From contig PLUW01000115.1 of assembly GCA_003162935.1 (NCBI GenBank), positions 1 through 43,158 of the forward strand: a stretch of 43,158 nt of DNA. Direction: 5' to 3'. The position numbers were made by a program, and so were the translations under genes. The notes under the pieces are model-generated. The model was not told the origin of the DNA. It worked only from the letters and a program-made list of their open reading frames with translations, and did no database searches. This stretch comes from Acidobacteriaceae bacterium. GTDB lineage: Bacteria > Acidobacteriota > Terriglobia > Terriglobales > Acidobacteriaceae. Position 1 is the stretch's first letter. Each line of letters begins with the position of its first letter. Below are positions 24,611 through 34,303 of the stretch, piece by piece.

Positions 24611-25651
24611 TCAGACAGGATCTGTCAGTTCCAATCTTTTCCCCTTGACGATCAGCCGACCTACAACCGTCTTGGACTTCAGGAATAGCTTGGCGTCGAA
24701 ATACCACGGGTAAGAAAGGCGCATCAGGTTGAGCGTTGGATCGAGGAGAAAGGATCTCCGGCGCTCGGCGGAGAGGCAGTAACCGAATTCCTCCAGACAG
24801 TCGCCGATCAAAGCCTCGAGCGCCACAATCTCCGATTGCGAAAGCTTTTGCTTCCAGCGGTCGATCGAATTGAGGGTCTCCAGGCTGGACTCGTCTTTCC
24901 AAACCGTGTTGGGAGAAGCCACCCGCCCGATGCTGTTCTTTTGAATGCGGCCATGGTCGAGATCGTGATCCAGGAATTCACCAACCGTACGCAAGGTATT
25001 TTCGGGTTCGCGAACCAGATCTTCGTAGCGCACTTCTAAATAATCGTCGGGAAACCGCTCTCCACAGCGTCTTCCCTTTTGCACCGTCCATTGCCAAAGG
25101 AGCGCCCACGCGTACAGTGCCCGTTCCTGAGCCCACCAACGATCGTCGCTGGCATGCTGTTTCTTCATCGACAGCGCAGTGTCCCGGCCGTCGCGAACCA
25201 CGTGCACAAACAGCGCGTCGGGCACCTCGCGCTTGATGGTGGCCATATACATAATGTTGTCGGGATCGTAGTCGGCCCAGCGTTGAACGCCGGCACGGCG
25301 AGCAAGCTCACCCATGGTGATTCGCAAAAAATCGCCACCGCTCTTGCATTCCTGCAGAATCCTGGACCGAAGATCCTCGGGGTTGAGGCCGGTTCGGCGG
25401 AAGGCTTTGCTCCGCAGCCAGATTTGTAACATTTTCTCGCGATTCTTGGGCACGGACGGATCCCCGGACATGGCCAGTAAGGTCGAGTGCAGAAAGGGAG
25501 CAGCGTGGTAAAGCGGAAAGCCGCCGGCGGAGAGAAGGCTATCGTAGAAAAGAGCAGTGCCCGATCTGTGACAGCCAATCACAAACACCGGCGACTTGCT
25601 GCGCTCGATGCCGCGATTCGCCCCTAGATCGTTTGCGGGTTTACCCGCCAA
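24611..25651 (-). CDS. PAPS-dependent sulfotransferase family protein
   Basis: The 346-aa protein begins with a P-loop-like PAPS 5'-phosphosulfate motif VIGCHRSGTALFYDSLL at about residues 24-40. The 3'-phosphate binding region is in FVHVVRDGRDTALSMKK near the centre, and YLEVRYEDLVREPENTL matches the third conserved part of the fold. It would transfer sulfuryl groups from PAPS to a lipid, glycan or small molecule; the acceptor is not visible. It is transcribed away from the TonB receptor, with two candidate Rrf2 operators in between, and precedes the pyruvate-kinase-like gene. No PAPS synthesis gene is present in the window. Confidence 0.85.
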   Translation of the reverse strand: MAGKPANDLGANRGIERSKSPVFVIGCHRSGTALFYDSLLSAGGFPLYHAAPFLHSTLLAMSGDPSVPKNREKMLQIWLRSKAFRRTGLNPEDLRSRILQECKSGGDFLRITMGELARRAGVQRWADYDPDNIMYMATIKREVPDALFVHVVRDGRDTALSMKKQHASDDRWWAQERALYAWALLWQWTVQKGRRCGERFPDDYLEVRYEDLVREPENTLRTVGEFLDHDLDHGRIQKNSIGRVASPNTVWKDESSLETLNSIDRWKQKLSQSEIVALEALIGDCLEEFGYCLSAERRRSFLLDPTLNLMRLSYPWYFDAKLFLKSKTVVGRLIVKGKRLELTDPV

Positions 25652-25703
25652 TGGAACCCTGTTTGTTCATGAGCTTTCCACAATTCGTTCATCGTTCTGT
25701 CCT

Positions 25704-25728
25704 AATGTCTATCACATTACTGTACATT
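25704..25728 (+). promoter_or_regulatory. Candidate Rrf2 operator upstream of the sulfotransferase
   Basis: AATGT (25704-25708) and ACATT (25724-25728) are inverted with the same 15-nt inner spacing as the desulfurase site. The left flank reads TAATGTCTA, identical to the desulfurase site. It lies 53 bp upstream of the sulfotransferase start and about 145 bp upstream of the TonB receptor start. Confidence 0.55.
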
Positions 25729-25784
25729 TGCAAATGGCATGGAGGTGGCGGCACGACGAATGTCCTCCTAAGGAAGAGTCTGTA

Positions 25785-25809
25785 AAAGTCTATTGATCGA
25801 ATCGACTTA
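25785..25809 (+). promoter_or_regulatory. Weaker candidate operator next to the TonB receptor promoter
   Basis: AAGTC (25786-25790) and GACTT (25804-25808) are inverted, with GTCTA and GAC at the positions shared by the other sites. A possible -10 TATAGT (25816-25821) follows, preceded by the same ATG as in the putative dsrA promoter. A protein bound here would cover the -35 region of the receptor gene. Confidence 0.4.
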
Positions 25810-25872
25810 CTGATGTATAGTCGCAATCACGCGGCACCGGAGCGCTTGGTGTGTCACGGAGGAGACTCGGAG

Positions 25873-28800
25873 ATGTCACTCAGAAGCTCAAGCGTTTTGA
25901 GCCAATTGCTGATTGTGATGGTTGGCGTCGCTGTCATGACGGGTTCGCAACTTGCCCGGGCGCAGACGTTTCGCGGCGGAATCCATGGCACAGTCGACGA
26001 CTCTTCCGGCGCGTTCCTGGCGCGAGCCGAAGTGAAGGCCGCAAACGAAGGCACCGGCCAGGTCTATAGAACGGTTACGACATCGGCGGGAGAATTCACG
26101 TTCCAGGACCTTCCGCTGGGAAGTTACACCGTAAGCGTGCGCCAGAATGGCTTTCAACCACTTGAAGTGTCGCAGGTTACCGTGCGGGCAGGCAGCATTT
26201 ACAGCCTGCCTCTGAAGTTGGCATTGGCTTCGGTTGCGACCAAGGTAGAGGTCGCCGCCGCCGCGCTTTCGGTCGACACCACGACATCCGTGCAGACAGA
26301 GGACCTCGCGACGAGTACAGTGCAGACGATTCCACTGAATGGAAGAGACTTCACCCAGTTGCTCACGGTCACTCCAGGCTATGCCGGCTATGGCGTCGGT
26401 TTCTTAAGCGCCATTAACGGCGCCCAGGCAACTCAGACCAACTGGCAAATTGAGGGGGCGGACAACAATGACGCGTGGATCAATACATCCGCCGTGAACC
26501 AGGGTGGCGTCTATGGCATCCCGGGCGTTCTGTTGCCGGTGGATTCCGTGGACGAATTTTCACTGGTCACGCAGGGCAACGCGGAAACCGGACGAAATCC
26601 CGGCGGAACGGTCAACCTGGTTTTGAAATCCGGCACCAACAGGGTGCACGGCAGCGCCTATTATTACAACCGCAACGAGGCGCTGGCGGCATCGCCGGTG
26701 TTCGCGGCAAACGGGTCGGATACCCCGCAGAAAAACAAATTGCGCGACCAGCAGTATGGCTTCACGGTCGGCGGTCCGATCTTCAAAGATAGAACTTTTT
26801 TCTTCCTCAGCTTTGAACGCCAGAGCTTCGATATTGGCATTCCAACTTTGGTCACGGAGCCGTCGCAGGCATATCAGCAAGCTGCGCTCGCGGTGCTGAC
26901 ACAATACAACGTTCCGGTGAATCCTGTTTCCGAGAACCTCCTTGCCGGATTGTGGCCGGCCTCGGCGCTCACCGGCCTCGCTCAACCCGACAACTACTTC
27001 AATCCCGGAACGGAGGACGGTTATAGCAACAATGGCATCTTAAAGCTGGACCATGCTTTCAACGAAAGCAACCGCGTTTCGCTGCGCGCCTTCGTGGCGC
27101 AGGGTCATCAGATTGCGCCGACCAGTTCTTTCCTGTCGCCCTACTTCGAATCCTCTCCGATGCACGTGGAGAACTGGGCTCTGGTTTACAACTCGACACT
27201 TTCCCCGCGCTTGGCCAACCAATTTGTCTTCGGCTTTAATTACTTTGGCCAGACTCTCGCCGACGCCAATACCGACTTCAATCCGATCGCTTTGGGACTG
27301 AATACGGGAGTCACCAGTCCTCAACTCGCCGGCGCGCCGAATATCACCATAGGGGCATTCGATCCCATCGGCCTAAATCCATACTCCGGACGGCAAGATA
27401 CGACCTGGCATCTGACCGATGCTCTCAGCTACAACATCGGCAAACATCAGTTGCGCTTCGGAGGAGAATTCCGCCGATCGAAAGTGGATGAGTTCTACCA
27501 CACCGGACAACGCGGCACTTTCAGCTTCGACGGCTATCAGGGACCCTGGGCCGGAGACCCCAACATTACGGACGGCAACATCACGGCATTGGCGGATTTT
27601 CTGGCAGGTTTTGTCTACCAGTCGACCATCGTGACCGGCAATCCATCTCGAACTGTGTTTACGAACGGGTTCTCATTTTTTGGACAAGACAATTTTCAAA
27701 TAACGCACCGGCTGAACATCAACCTGGGCCTGCGTTACGACTATATTGGTCCGATTCACGACGGCGACAATGACCTGTCGACCTTTATCCCGAGTGCGCC
27801 CGGGGGATTGGTTGTGGTCGGAGAGGGCATAAAGTCACTTTATCCCAGCGATTGGACGAATTTCGGGCCGCGCGTCGGGTTTGCCTACCAACCGTTCAAC
27901 GATGCGGGCACGGTGGTGCGCGGTGGCTTCGGAATCGCCTACGACACCGTCAACGTCTCGCCCTTCCTGGGCAACAGCTTCATCTACAACGGAGGTCCAG
28001 CCGGTGTCGAAGGGAACCCGATCGGGAACAACTCCTCGCAGACTCTCACCCTGAATGGCTTCACTTTGCCAACTGACGGCTCGCTGATCGCATGGCCGAC
28101 GAACACCAATTTCAATCTGTTTTCGGTTAGCCAGAATTTTAAGACACCGTATCTCTATAACTACAGCCTCAATGTGCAGAAGAGTCTGGGTCGAGCGGCG
28201 ATTGCCCAGGTCGGCTATGTTGGAAGCCTGGGTCGGCACCTGCTGCTTCTGCGAGACATTAATCAGGCGGCGCTGGGCAGCGATTCGATCTATCCTCCGG
28301 GCACGCCCAACCAGACGCGGCCGTATTATTCGCAGTTTCAATCGTTCAGTGTGATTGATCAGCTCGAAAGCAGGGGAAATTCAAACTACAACTCCCTGCA
28401 GGCAACCCTGAAAACCTCGTCTTGGCACGGTGTAACGTCGCAATTCGCCTATACCTTCGCTCATACCCTGGACTACGGCAGTTTCACGGCGCTGCCGCAA
28501 AATAGTTTTGATCCCGCCGCGGAGTATGGGAACAGCGACTTCGATGCCAGACATAACTTCACCGCCTATCTCCTGTATGCTCTGCCGCAGTCTTCGCATG
28601 GTCTGCGGCTCGTGACGAATGGGTGGAAAGTCAGCAGTCTGCTCAGCTTTCGTTCAGGACTGCCGTTCACCGTCGATGCCTATGGCGACCCCAGCGGTAC
28701 CGGCGAAAATACCGACCGTCCGAGTCTGACCGGGAACCCATATCAAGGGATTTCGCACAGCGTGATCGATCACCAGCCGGTGCAGTGGATCAATCCCAAC

Positions 28801-29139
28801 TCCTTTACGATCAACTCGAACCAGTTCGGAACGATGGGACGAAATCAACTCTTTGGTCCCGGCTTCAGCGACGTAGACTTCTCCGTCCTGAAGGACACGC
28901 CAATCACCGAACGCGTTTCCACGCAATTTCGCATTGAGATCTTCAACTTGTTCAATCGTATAAACCTTGGCAGCCCGACCTTCACCGGAGCCAACGGGAT
29001 CTATTCGAATGTGCCCTATGGGGGGACGGGGAATGGCGGAATCCCCATCGGTTCCACCAATGGATCGCAGTTTGGGCTACCCGGAATAGGACCGGGTGAG
29101 CCGTTCAACGTGCAGTTAGCTCTCAAGCTTCTCTTTTAG
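25873..29139 (+). CDS. Oar-like TonB-dependent outer-membrane receptor
   Basis: The protein is 1088 aa from ATG 25873, chosen because CGGAGGAG lies upstream and a signal peptide (VLSQLLIVMVGVAVMTGSQLARAQ) follows; a 20-residue-longer start at 25813 is less likely. A carboxypeptidase-like regulatory domain starts FRGGIHGTVDDSSGAFLARAEV (about residues 33-110). A plug with TVQTIPLNGRDFTQLL follows, then a large beta-barrel whose last strand ends in Phe (NVQLALKLLF). This architecture is very common in Acidobacteria. The ligand is unknown. The candidate sulfur-regulator sites in its promoter region and the sulfotransferase next door suggest uptake of a sulfur- or sulfate-containing compound. A TolB-like gene follows 57 bp downstream. 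Confidence 0.9.
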   Translation: MSLRSSSVLSQLLIVMVGVAVMTGSQLARAQTFRGGIHGTVDDSSGAFLARAEVKAANEGTGQVYRTVTTSAGEFTFQDLPLGSYTVSVRQNGFQPLEVSQVTVRAGSIYSLPLKLALASVATKVEVAAAALSVDTTTSVQTEDLATSTVQTIPLNGRDFTQLLTVTPGYAGYGVGFLSAINGAQATQTNWQIEGADNNDAWINTSAVNQGGVYGIPGVLLPVDSVDEFSLVTQGNAETGRNPGGTVNLVLKSGTNRVHGSAYYYNRNEALAASPVFAANGSDTPQKNKLRDQQYGFTVGGPIFKDRTFFFLSFERQSFDIGIPTLVTEPSQAYQQAALAVLTQYNVPVNPVSENLLAGLWPASALTGLAQPDNYFNPGTEDGYSNNGILKLDHAFNESNRVSLRAFVAQGHQIAPTSSFLSPYFESSPMHVENWALVYNSTLSPRLANQFVFGFNYFGQTLADANTDFNPIALGLNTGVTSPQLAGAPNITIGAFDPIGLNPYSGRQDTTWHLTDALSYNIGKHQLRFGGEFRRSKVDEFYHTGQRGTFSFDGYQGPWAGDPNITDGNITALADFLAGFVYQSTIVTGNPSRTVFTNGFSFFGQDNFQITHRLNINLGLRYDYIGPIHDGDNDLSTFIPSAPGGLVVVGEGIKSLYPSDWTNFGPRVGFAYQPFNDAGTVVRGGFGIAYDTVNVSPFLGNSFIYNGGPAGVEGNPIGNNSSQTLTLNGFTLPTDGSLIAWPTNTNFNLFSVSQNFKTPYLYNYSLNVQKSLGRAAIAQVGYVGSLGRHLLLLRDINQAALGSDSIYPPGTPNQTRPYYSQFQSFSVIDQLESRGNSNYNSLQATLKTSSWHGVTSQFAYTFAHTLDYGSFTALPQNSFDPAAEYGNSDFDARHNFTAYLLYALPQSSHGLRLVTNGWKVSSLLSFRSGLPFTVDAYGDPSGTGENTDRPSLTGNPYQGISHSVIDHQPVQWINPNSFTINSNQFGTMGRNQLFGPGFSDVDFSVLKDTPITERVSTQFRIEIFNLFNRINLGSPTFTGANGIYSNVPYGGTGNGGIPIGSTNGSQFGLPGIGPGEPFNVQLALKLLF

Positions 29140-29196
29140 ATTGCGCCGGCTAAACACACGCGGCATGACACGAGACGGAAAGGAACTCATACGGAT

Positions 29197-30258
29197 ATGA
29201 AGCGGGCGATTCGATCCCACGCCGGTCTCACCTTGACAAATCTGTTTCACGCATTCTTGGCCGCATCGGCTCTGATAGCTCTGTGCGCAGCAACCGCTGG
29301 CGCCCAGGCAAACTCTTCCGCTACCGCCGGCGCGCCCTCCGAAGGGCAGGAGTTGCCCGTGCATCAAATCCCGAACCTTGGACGGGGTGCCGAGTTCTAC
29401 TTTTCTCCGGATAGCACCCATATCATCGGCAACGCCCAGCGCGAGAGCGACTCAGGTTTCCGCGTCTATACGCTCAAAATCGATGGCACCGACATCCGTC
29501 GCATCGAGGACAAGGGCGACGATGCCTGCTCGTTCTACTTTCCCGATGGCAAGCGCATCATCTGGACCTCGACCAAAGATCACTTGGACCTGCCCAAGTC
29601 GAACTACTCGAATCCGACCGACTATCCGCAGGGATCTGAGCTTTATACTTCCAACCTCGATGGCACGGATGTGAAACGGCTGACCAACAACACGGTCTAC
29701 GACGCTGAGGTTTCGGTTGGCCCCAACGGCCAGTGGATTCTCTTCGGCAGCGAGCGCTCCGGGAAAATGGAGCTTTGGAAAATGAAGCCCGATGGCAGCG
29801 ATCCGGTGCAGATCACGCACCTCGAAGGCTGGGAACCGGGTGGCGCATTCATCTTCCGCGACAATAAAACCATCATCTTTCGAGCCTGGCGCACTGCCGA
29901 TGCCGTCGCCAAAAAACACCCCCTGCCCATGACGCTCTTTACGATTCAGGAAGACGGCACGCGGCTGACGCCGTTGACCCACGACGAAGGCACCAACTGG
30001 TCTCCGTTCCCAGCCCCTGACGGACACCACTACGTCTTCGTGAAGGTCCTTCCCCCGAACAATTACGAGATCTTTCTTGGAGATTTGAACAGCGATAAGC
30101 AGGTGCGGCTCACTTACAACAACGCCTTCGACGGCTATCCCTCGATCTCGCCCGATGGCCACTGGCTGGTGTTTACCTCAACCCGCGACTCCGCTCCCGG
30201 GGCCCACACAACCGGAGTTTATCTGCAAGATATCTCGAGTCTTCATATCGGACCCTAG
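29197..30258 (+). CDS. TolB-like PD40 beta-propeller, secreted
   Basis: The 353-aa protein has an N-terminal signal peptide (LFHAFLAASALIALCAATAGAQA) and about six propeller blades with PD40/WD40-like cores. Examples are EFYFSPDSTHIIGNA, CSFYFPDGKRIIWTS, VSVGPNGQWILFGSE and YPSISPDGHWLVFTS. It lies 57 bp after the TonB receptor in the same direction. It is probably a periplasmic partner that binds a protein or a ligand delivered by the receptor. It is not the essential TolB of a tol-pal operon, because no other tol gene is nearby. Confidence 0.85.
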   Translation: MKRAIRSHAGLTLTNLFHAFLAASALIALCAATAGAQANSSATAGAPSEGQELPVHQIPNLGRGAEFYFSPDSTHIIGNAQRESDSGFRVYTLKIDGTDIRRIEDKGDDACSFYFPDGKRIIWTSTKDHLDLPKSNYSNPTDYPQGSELYTSNLDGTDVKRLTNNTVYDAEVSVGPNGQWILFGSERSGKMELWKMKPDGSDPVQITHLEGWEPGGAFIFRDNKTIIFRAWRTADAVAKKHPLPMTLFTIQEDGTRLTPLTHDEGTNWSPFPAPDGHHYVFVKVLPPNNYEIFLGDLNSDKQVRLTYNNAFDGYPSISPDGHWLVFTSTRDSAPGAHTTGVYLQDISSLHIGP

Positions 30259-30382
30259 ATATCGGCCCTAGCGTCACTCAACGCGACAAAACGACTTCGG
30301 CAGTCGTGGGGTCAATCACCGATTTAACCTCGGCGATTCGGTTCGCCGGAAATTGACCCCGACGGGCATGCTCGCGGAGATT

Positions 30383-30782
30383 ATCGGTTTCTGATCGCAT
30401 TTGGTTCGCCTGACAGGAGTGATGAAACCGGACTGCCCATTCATCGATCAGAGAAAATGAAGGCTTCCAGGGAAGGTCGGACTGGAGAGTCCATTCTCTC
30501 CAGTGCGGTTCGAGAGGAGAAATTCGCGAATTGGCGGGCTTTTCGCGAGGATTTCAACGAACTACGGCCAGAGTTCGCATCAGCACAGACTGCGTGGCGG
30601 AGAGAAAGACATTCGAACTCTCGGTACCGTTTCCGGAACCCGTAAGAGCCCGCACCGTGCGGGAGTTGCATTTTATTCTGCAACAACAACATACAGTCAG
30701 AGAAAGGGATAAAGGGTCGACATACTTGGGTCCAGTGCGGTTTCATGACTTTGAAAAAGGCGAATGGCAAGCGATTGTGAGG
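30383..30782 (+). repeat. tRNA-Ser-flank repeat, copy 2 (left border of trehalose block)
   Basis: This copy aligns with 39608-40003 in the same orientation and, in its middle part, with the minus strand of 1138-1255. Shared blocks with copy 3 include ATCGGTTT, ACCGGACTGCC, CGATCAGAGAA, TTTTCGCGAGGATTTCAACG and CGTGGCGGAGAGAAAGACAT. From about 30595 the sequence looks like a decayed antisense tRNA-Ser T-arm (ATTCGAAC, CGGTACC). A second similar block (AGTGCGGTT..CATGAC..GCGAATGG) ends the repeat. There is no integrase or transposase in it. Confidence 0.75.
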
Positions 30783-30862
30783 CCGAACGAAATACGAATG
30801 TATGATGTACTTCCCACTTTCGAAACCGTTAGCGAAGACTACGCGCCTGCCGGGCAGTCAGG

Positions 30863-30913
30863 AATCGAACATTCCTTGTAAATGCCCCGGCTAGAAACGA
30901 ATGTTCGGCGATT
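30863..30913 (+). other. Inverted repeat upstream of malQ
   Basis: GAACATTC (30867-30874) and GAATGTTC (30899-30906) pair perfectly over a 24-nt loop, with outer AATC/GATT pairs after a small bulge. It could be an RNA hairpin or a protein site in the malQ upstream region. There is no T-tract. Confidence 0.35.
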
Positions 30914-30986
30914 TTGTCCGCTCCACCGTCGACCTTACATGGTATGCGCCTTGCCCCGGTGACTCAGACCTGAGTATTGTTACGGA

Positions 30987-32513
30987 GTGAAATTCCCGCG
31001 ATGTAGTGGAATCCTGCTGCACTTCACTTCTCTGCCCGGCCGCCTTGGTATCGGCGATCTTGGCCCTTGCGCTTATGAATTTGCGGACTTCCTGTTCGCC
31101 GCCGGACAGAAGTTGTGGCAAGTGTTGCCTTTGAATCCCACCGGATACGGCGATTCCCCGTACCAGTGCTTCTCCGCTTTTGCCGGCAACCCGCTGTTGG
31201 TCAGTCTGGAGCGCTTGCGCGATCAGGGCTTGCTCCAGGCTTCGGACCTGGCTCAGTCACCGCTGTTTCCCGAAGACTTCGTCGACTATGGGCCGGTAAT
31301 TGAATTCAGAATGGCGAGCTTAGGCCGGGCGGCGCAGGTTTTCTTTGCCGACGGCTCCCGGGCGGATCATGCGGCCTTCGACCGCTTTTGCGAAAGCGCC
31401 AGTCCATGGCTCGACGACTACGCGCTCTTCATGGCCTGCAAAGATGAACACCACGGAACGATCTGGACCTCTTGGGACGCACAGATTCGGAATCGAGACG
31501 CGCATGCCCTGAGCGAGTGGTCGAGGAGACTGGTGCCGGAAGTGAACGCTTACAAGTTTTGGCAATTCGAATTCTTCCAGCAGTGGGAGCAGCTCAAGAT
31601 TTATTGCGGGCAACGCGGCATCCGTTTCATGGGCGACGTCCCGATCTATGTTGCGCACGACAGCGCAGATATCTGGGCTCATCCCGATCTGTATTATCTC
31701 GACGATCAGGGCCGCCCGACCGTGGTCTCCGGCGTGCCGCCCGATTATTTCAGCGCCACCGGACAGCTCTGGGGGAATCCGATTTATCGCTGGGACTTGC
31801 TGGCCGCCAGCGGATACAAGTGGTGGATCGAGCGCTTCCGTGCCTCGCTCGCGCTTTTCGATATGGTGCGACTCGATCATTTCCGTGGCTTTGAATCTTA
31901 CTGGGAGGTTCCCGTCGGCGAAACGACCGCTATTCACGGGCGCTGGATCAAAGGGCCGGGAGAAGATTTTCTGTCGGCACTGCAGAACGCGTTTTGCGGA
32001 CTACCGATCGTGGCGGAAAACCTCGGCGTGATTACTCCGCCGGTGGAAAAACTGCGGCAGCAGTTCGGTCTGCCGGGCATGAGTCTTTTACAATTTGCGT
32101 TCGGGACTGATCCGCAGGGTCCATCGTTTCTTCCGCATAATTACAGCCGCGACCTGGTCGCCTACACTGGCGGCCACGACAATGACACAACCGTGGGATG
32201 GTGGTCGAGTTCGGGTGCGGGCGACAGCACGCGCACTCCGGAAGATGTCCGCAAAGAACACGACTTCGCGCGCGCGTATCTCAACTTCCACGACGATTCC
32301 GAGATCAACTGGGTCATGATCCGCGCGGTGCTGGCATCGGTCGCTGATGTTGCGATTGTCCCGTTGCAAGATGTGCTGGGCCTTGGCAGCGCAGCTCGCA
32401 TGAATCTTCCGGGCACGGTCAGCGGAAACTGGAAATGGCGTTATCGTCCGGGCGCATTGAGCGGCGAGTTGGGCGTTAGGCTTCGATCTCTGGTAACCAT
32501 GTACGATCGATAG
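30987..32513 (+). CDS. malQ: 4-alpha-glucanotransferase (amylomaltase, GH77)
   Basis: The protein is 508 aa from GTG 30987. It transfers alpha-1,4-glucan segments between maltodextrins, linking glycogen/maltose metabolism to free glucose. GH77 signatures are present: SGILLHFTSLPGRLGIGDLG at the start, FMGDVPIYVAHDSAD, the nucleophile region VRLDHFRGFESYWEVP, the acid/base region IVAENLGVI, and AYTGGHDNDTTVGWW carrying the third carboxylate. Length and order are typical. The GTG start has only a weak ACGGA before it. It is the first gene of a same-strand block of sugar enzymes. Confidence 0.93.
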   Translation: MKFPRCSGILLHFTSLPGRLGIGDLGPCAYEFADFLFAAGQKLWQVLPLNPTGYGDSPYQCFSAFAGNPLLVSLERLRDQGLLQASDLAQSPLFPEDFVDYGPVIEFRMASLGRAAQVFFADGSRADHAAFDRFCESASPWLDDYALFMACKDEHHGTIWTSWDAQIRNRDAHALSEWSRRLVPEVNAYKFWQFEFFQQWEQLKIYCGQRGIRFMGDVPIYVAHDSADIWAHPDLYYLDDQGRPTVVSGVPPDYFSATGQLWGNPIYRWDLLAASGYKWWIERFRASLALFDMVRLDHFRGFESYWEVPVGETTAIHGRWIKGPGEDFLSALQNAFCGLPIVAENLGVITPPVEKLRQQFGLPGMSLLQFAFGTDPQGPSFLPHNYSRDLVAYTGGHDNDTTVGWWSSSGAGDSTRTPEDVRKEHDFARAYLNFHDDSEINWVMIRAVLASVADVAIVPLQDVLGLGSAARMNLPGTVSGNWKWRYRPGALSGELGVRLRSLVTMYDR

Positions 32514-32586
32514 GAAGAATTCTCGAAGGGGTTCTGCTTGTGCATGACGGTGATGCCGTTCGCGGCATGATGAATAGGACACTTGA

Positions 32587-34227
32587 ATGTCACTAAACCG
32601 GGATGTGCTTTGGTACAAGGACGCGATCGTTTATCAAGTCCACGTCCGCACCTTCCACGACAGCAATGGGGATGGCATCGGTGATTTTCAGGGTCTTGAA
32701 GAGAAGCTCGACTACCTTCAGCAACTGGGGATCAACGCGATATGGCTCATGCCATTCTTCCCCTCGCCGCTGCGCGACGATGGCTACGACATCGCGGATT
32801 ACAACGCTGTCCATTCCAGCTATGGAACATTGGAGGATTTCCGCAAGTTCTTGGGGTCTGCCCACGACCGAGGGATCCGGGTCATTATCGAAATGGTGCT
32901 GAATCACACCTCCGATCAGCACCCGTGGTTTCAAGAGTCGCGGAGTTCGCCGGACAATCCACGGCGCGATTGGTATGTCTGGAGCGACACGGATCGCCGG
33001 TACAAGGGCGTCCGCATAATCTTTCTTGATACAGAAACGTCGAACTGGGCTTGGGATCCGATTTCAAAATCCTTCTATTGGCATCGATTCTTCAGTCACC
33101 AGCCCGATCTCAACTACGACAATCCTGCGGTTCGGGAACAGATGTGGAATGTGATGAAGTTCTGGCTGGAGATGGGTGTAGATGGATTCCGTCTCGACGC
33201 GGTGCCGTACCTGGTGGAACGCGAGGGCACAAATTGTGAGAACTTGCCGGAGACCCACGCGGTTCTGAAGGAATTGCGGCGAAAACTCGATGAACAATTC
33301 CCCGGCAGGATGCTTCTGGCGGAGGCCAATCAGTGGCCCGCGGATCTTCGCCCATATTTCGGCGACGGAGATGAGTTCCACATGGCGTTTCATTTTCCGC
33401 TGATGCCCAGGATGTTCATGGGGCTGAAGTTGGAAGACCGCAAGCCCATCACTGAAATCCTGCAGCAGACCCCGGAAATTCCGGCCTTATGCCAGTGGTC
33501 GCTCTTCCTGCGCAACCATGATGAACTGACCCTGGAAATGGTAACGGACTTGGAACGCGACTATATGTACGACTCGTATGCCGAAAGCAAAACGATGCGG
33601 CTGAACCTCGGAATTCGACGACGGCTCGCTCCGTTGCTGGACAACGACCGCCGGCGCATCGAGTTGATGAACGGAATGCTGATGTCGTTACCGGGCACTC
33701 CTATCATTTACTACGGCGATGAAATTGGCATGGGGGATAACATCAATTTAGGGGATCGCAACGGAGTAAGGACGCCGATGCAGTGGGACGGGGGGACGAA
33801 TGGCGGCTTTTCTAGCGCGCCCCTGGAGCGTCTGTATTCTCCCCTTATCCAGGACCCGGTATATGGTTATCCTGCGGTGAACGTCTTGCGGCAAAAAGCG
33901 AGCGAACATTCGCTCCTCAATTGGATGCAACGCATCGTGACGGTTCGCAAATCGACGGGAGTGTTCGGCAGGGGATCGATTGAGTTTCTCTATCCAGCCA
34001 ACCACAGAATCTTGGCCTATGTGCGGCGACTGGGAAACGAGGTGGTCCTAGTGGTCAACAATCTTTCGAGCACCGCGCAAGCTGTCGAACTGGATCTCCG
34101 GCGCTACAAGGGAAATATTCCGATCGAGATGTTTGGCGGGAATATGTTTCCGCGTGTGGGCGACCTGCCGTATCTGCTAACGCTGGGACCCTACCAGTTC
34201 TACTGGTTTCGGCTGCGGCGGGTGTGA
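32587..34227 (+). CDS. treS: Trehalose synthase-like GH13 glucosyltransferase
   Basis: The 546-aa protein begins [20 protein letters not shown], typical of maltose alpha-D-glucosyltransferase/trehalose synthases. GH13 motifs follow: [24 protein letters not shown] (nucleophile Asp), LLAEANQW (acid/base Glu) and [12 protein letters not shown] (transition-state Asp). It ends with the small C-terminal beta-domain and has no fused maltokinase. It would interconvert maltose and trehalose. With malQ just upstream (73-bp gap) and otsAB downstream, both routes to trehalose are encoded together. An alternative is a related GH13 hydrolase or sucrose-type enzyme. Confidence 0.85.
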   Translation: MSLNRDVLWYKDAIVYQVHVRTFHDSNGDGIGDFQGLEEKLDYLQQLGINAIWLMPFFPSPLRDDGYDIADYNAVHSSYGTLEDFRKFLGSAHDRGIRVIIEMVLNHTSDQHPWFQESRSSPDNPRRDWYVWSDTDRRYKGVRIIFLDTETSNWAWDPISKSFYWHRFFSHQPDLNYDNPAVREQMWNVMKFWLEMGVDGFRLDAVPYLVEREGTNCENLPETHAVLKELRRKLDEQFPGRMLLAEANQWPADLRPYFGDGDEFHMAFHFPLMPRMFMGLKLEDRKPITEILQQTPEIPALCQWSLFLRNHDELTLEMVTDLERDYMYDSYAESKTMRLNLGIRRRLAPLLDNDRRRIELMNGMLMSLPGTPIIYYGDEIGMGDNINLGDRNGVRTPMQWDGGTNGGFSSAPLERLYSPLIQDPVYGYPAVNVLRQKASEHSLLNWMQRIVTVRKSTGVFGRGSIEFLYPANHRILAYVRRLGNEVVLVVNNLSSTAQAVELDLRRYKGNIPIEMFGGNMFPRVGDLPYLLTLGPYQFYWFRLRRV

Positions 34228-34303
34228 ACAAATGTAAATAGTTAAAAGCGGCGGCCCATGACGCGCCTCTATACAAGGGCACGCAGCGGTACTTCGAACG
34301 GAG

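Larger units (their letters stand above)
30259..30986. other. Gene-free region holding repeat copy 2 and a hairpin
   Basis: No supported gene lies in these 728 bp. Several open frames here are fragments of the repeat described at 30383-30782. The segment ATATCGGaCCCTAG occurs twice close together at 30244-30270, and an inverted repeat lies at 30863-30913. A promoter for malQ is presumably at the downstream end but no clear boxes are seen. Confidence 0.5.

Noticed and set aside
30457-30881. Small open frames of 60-116 codons in the repeat region
   Set aside because: They are readings of repeat copy 2 and of tRNA-like sequence, without ribosome binding sites or protein-like composition.
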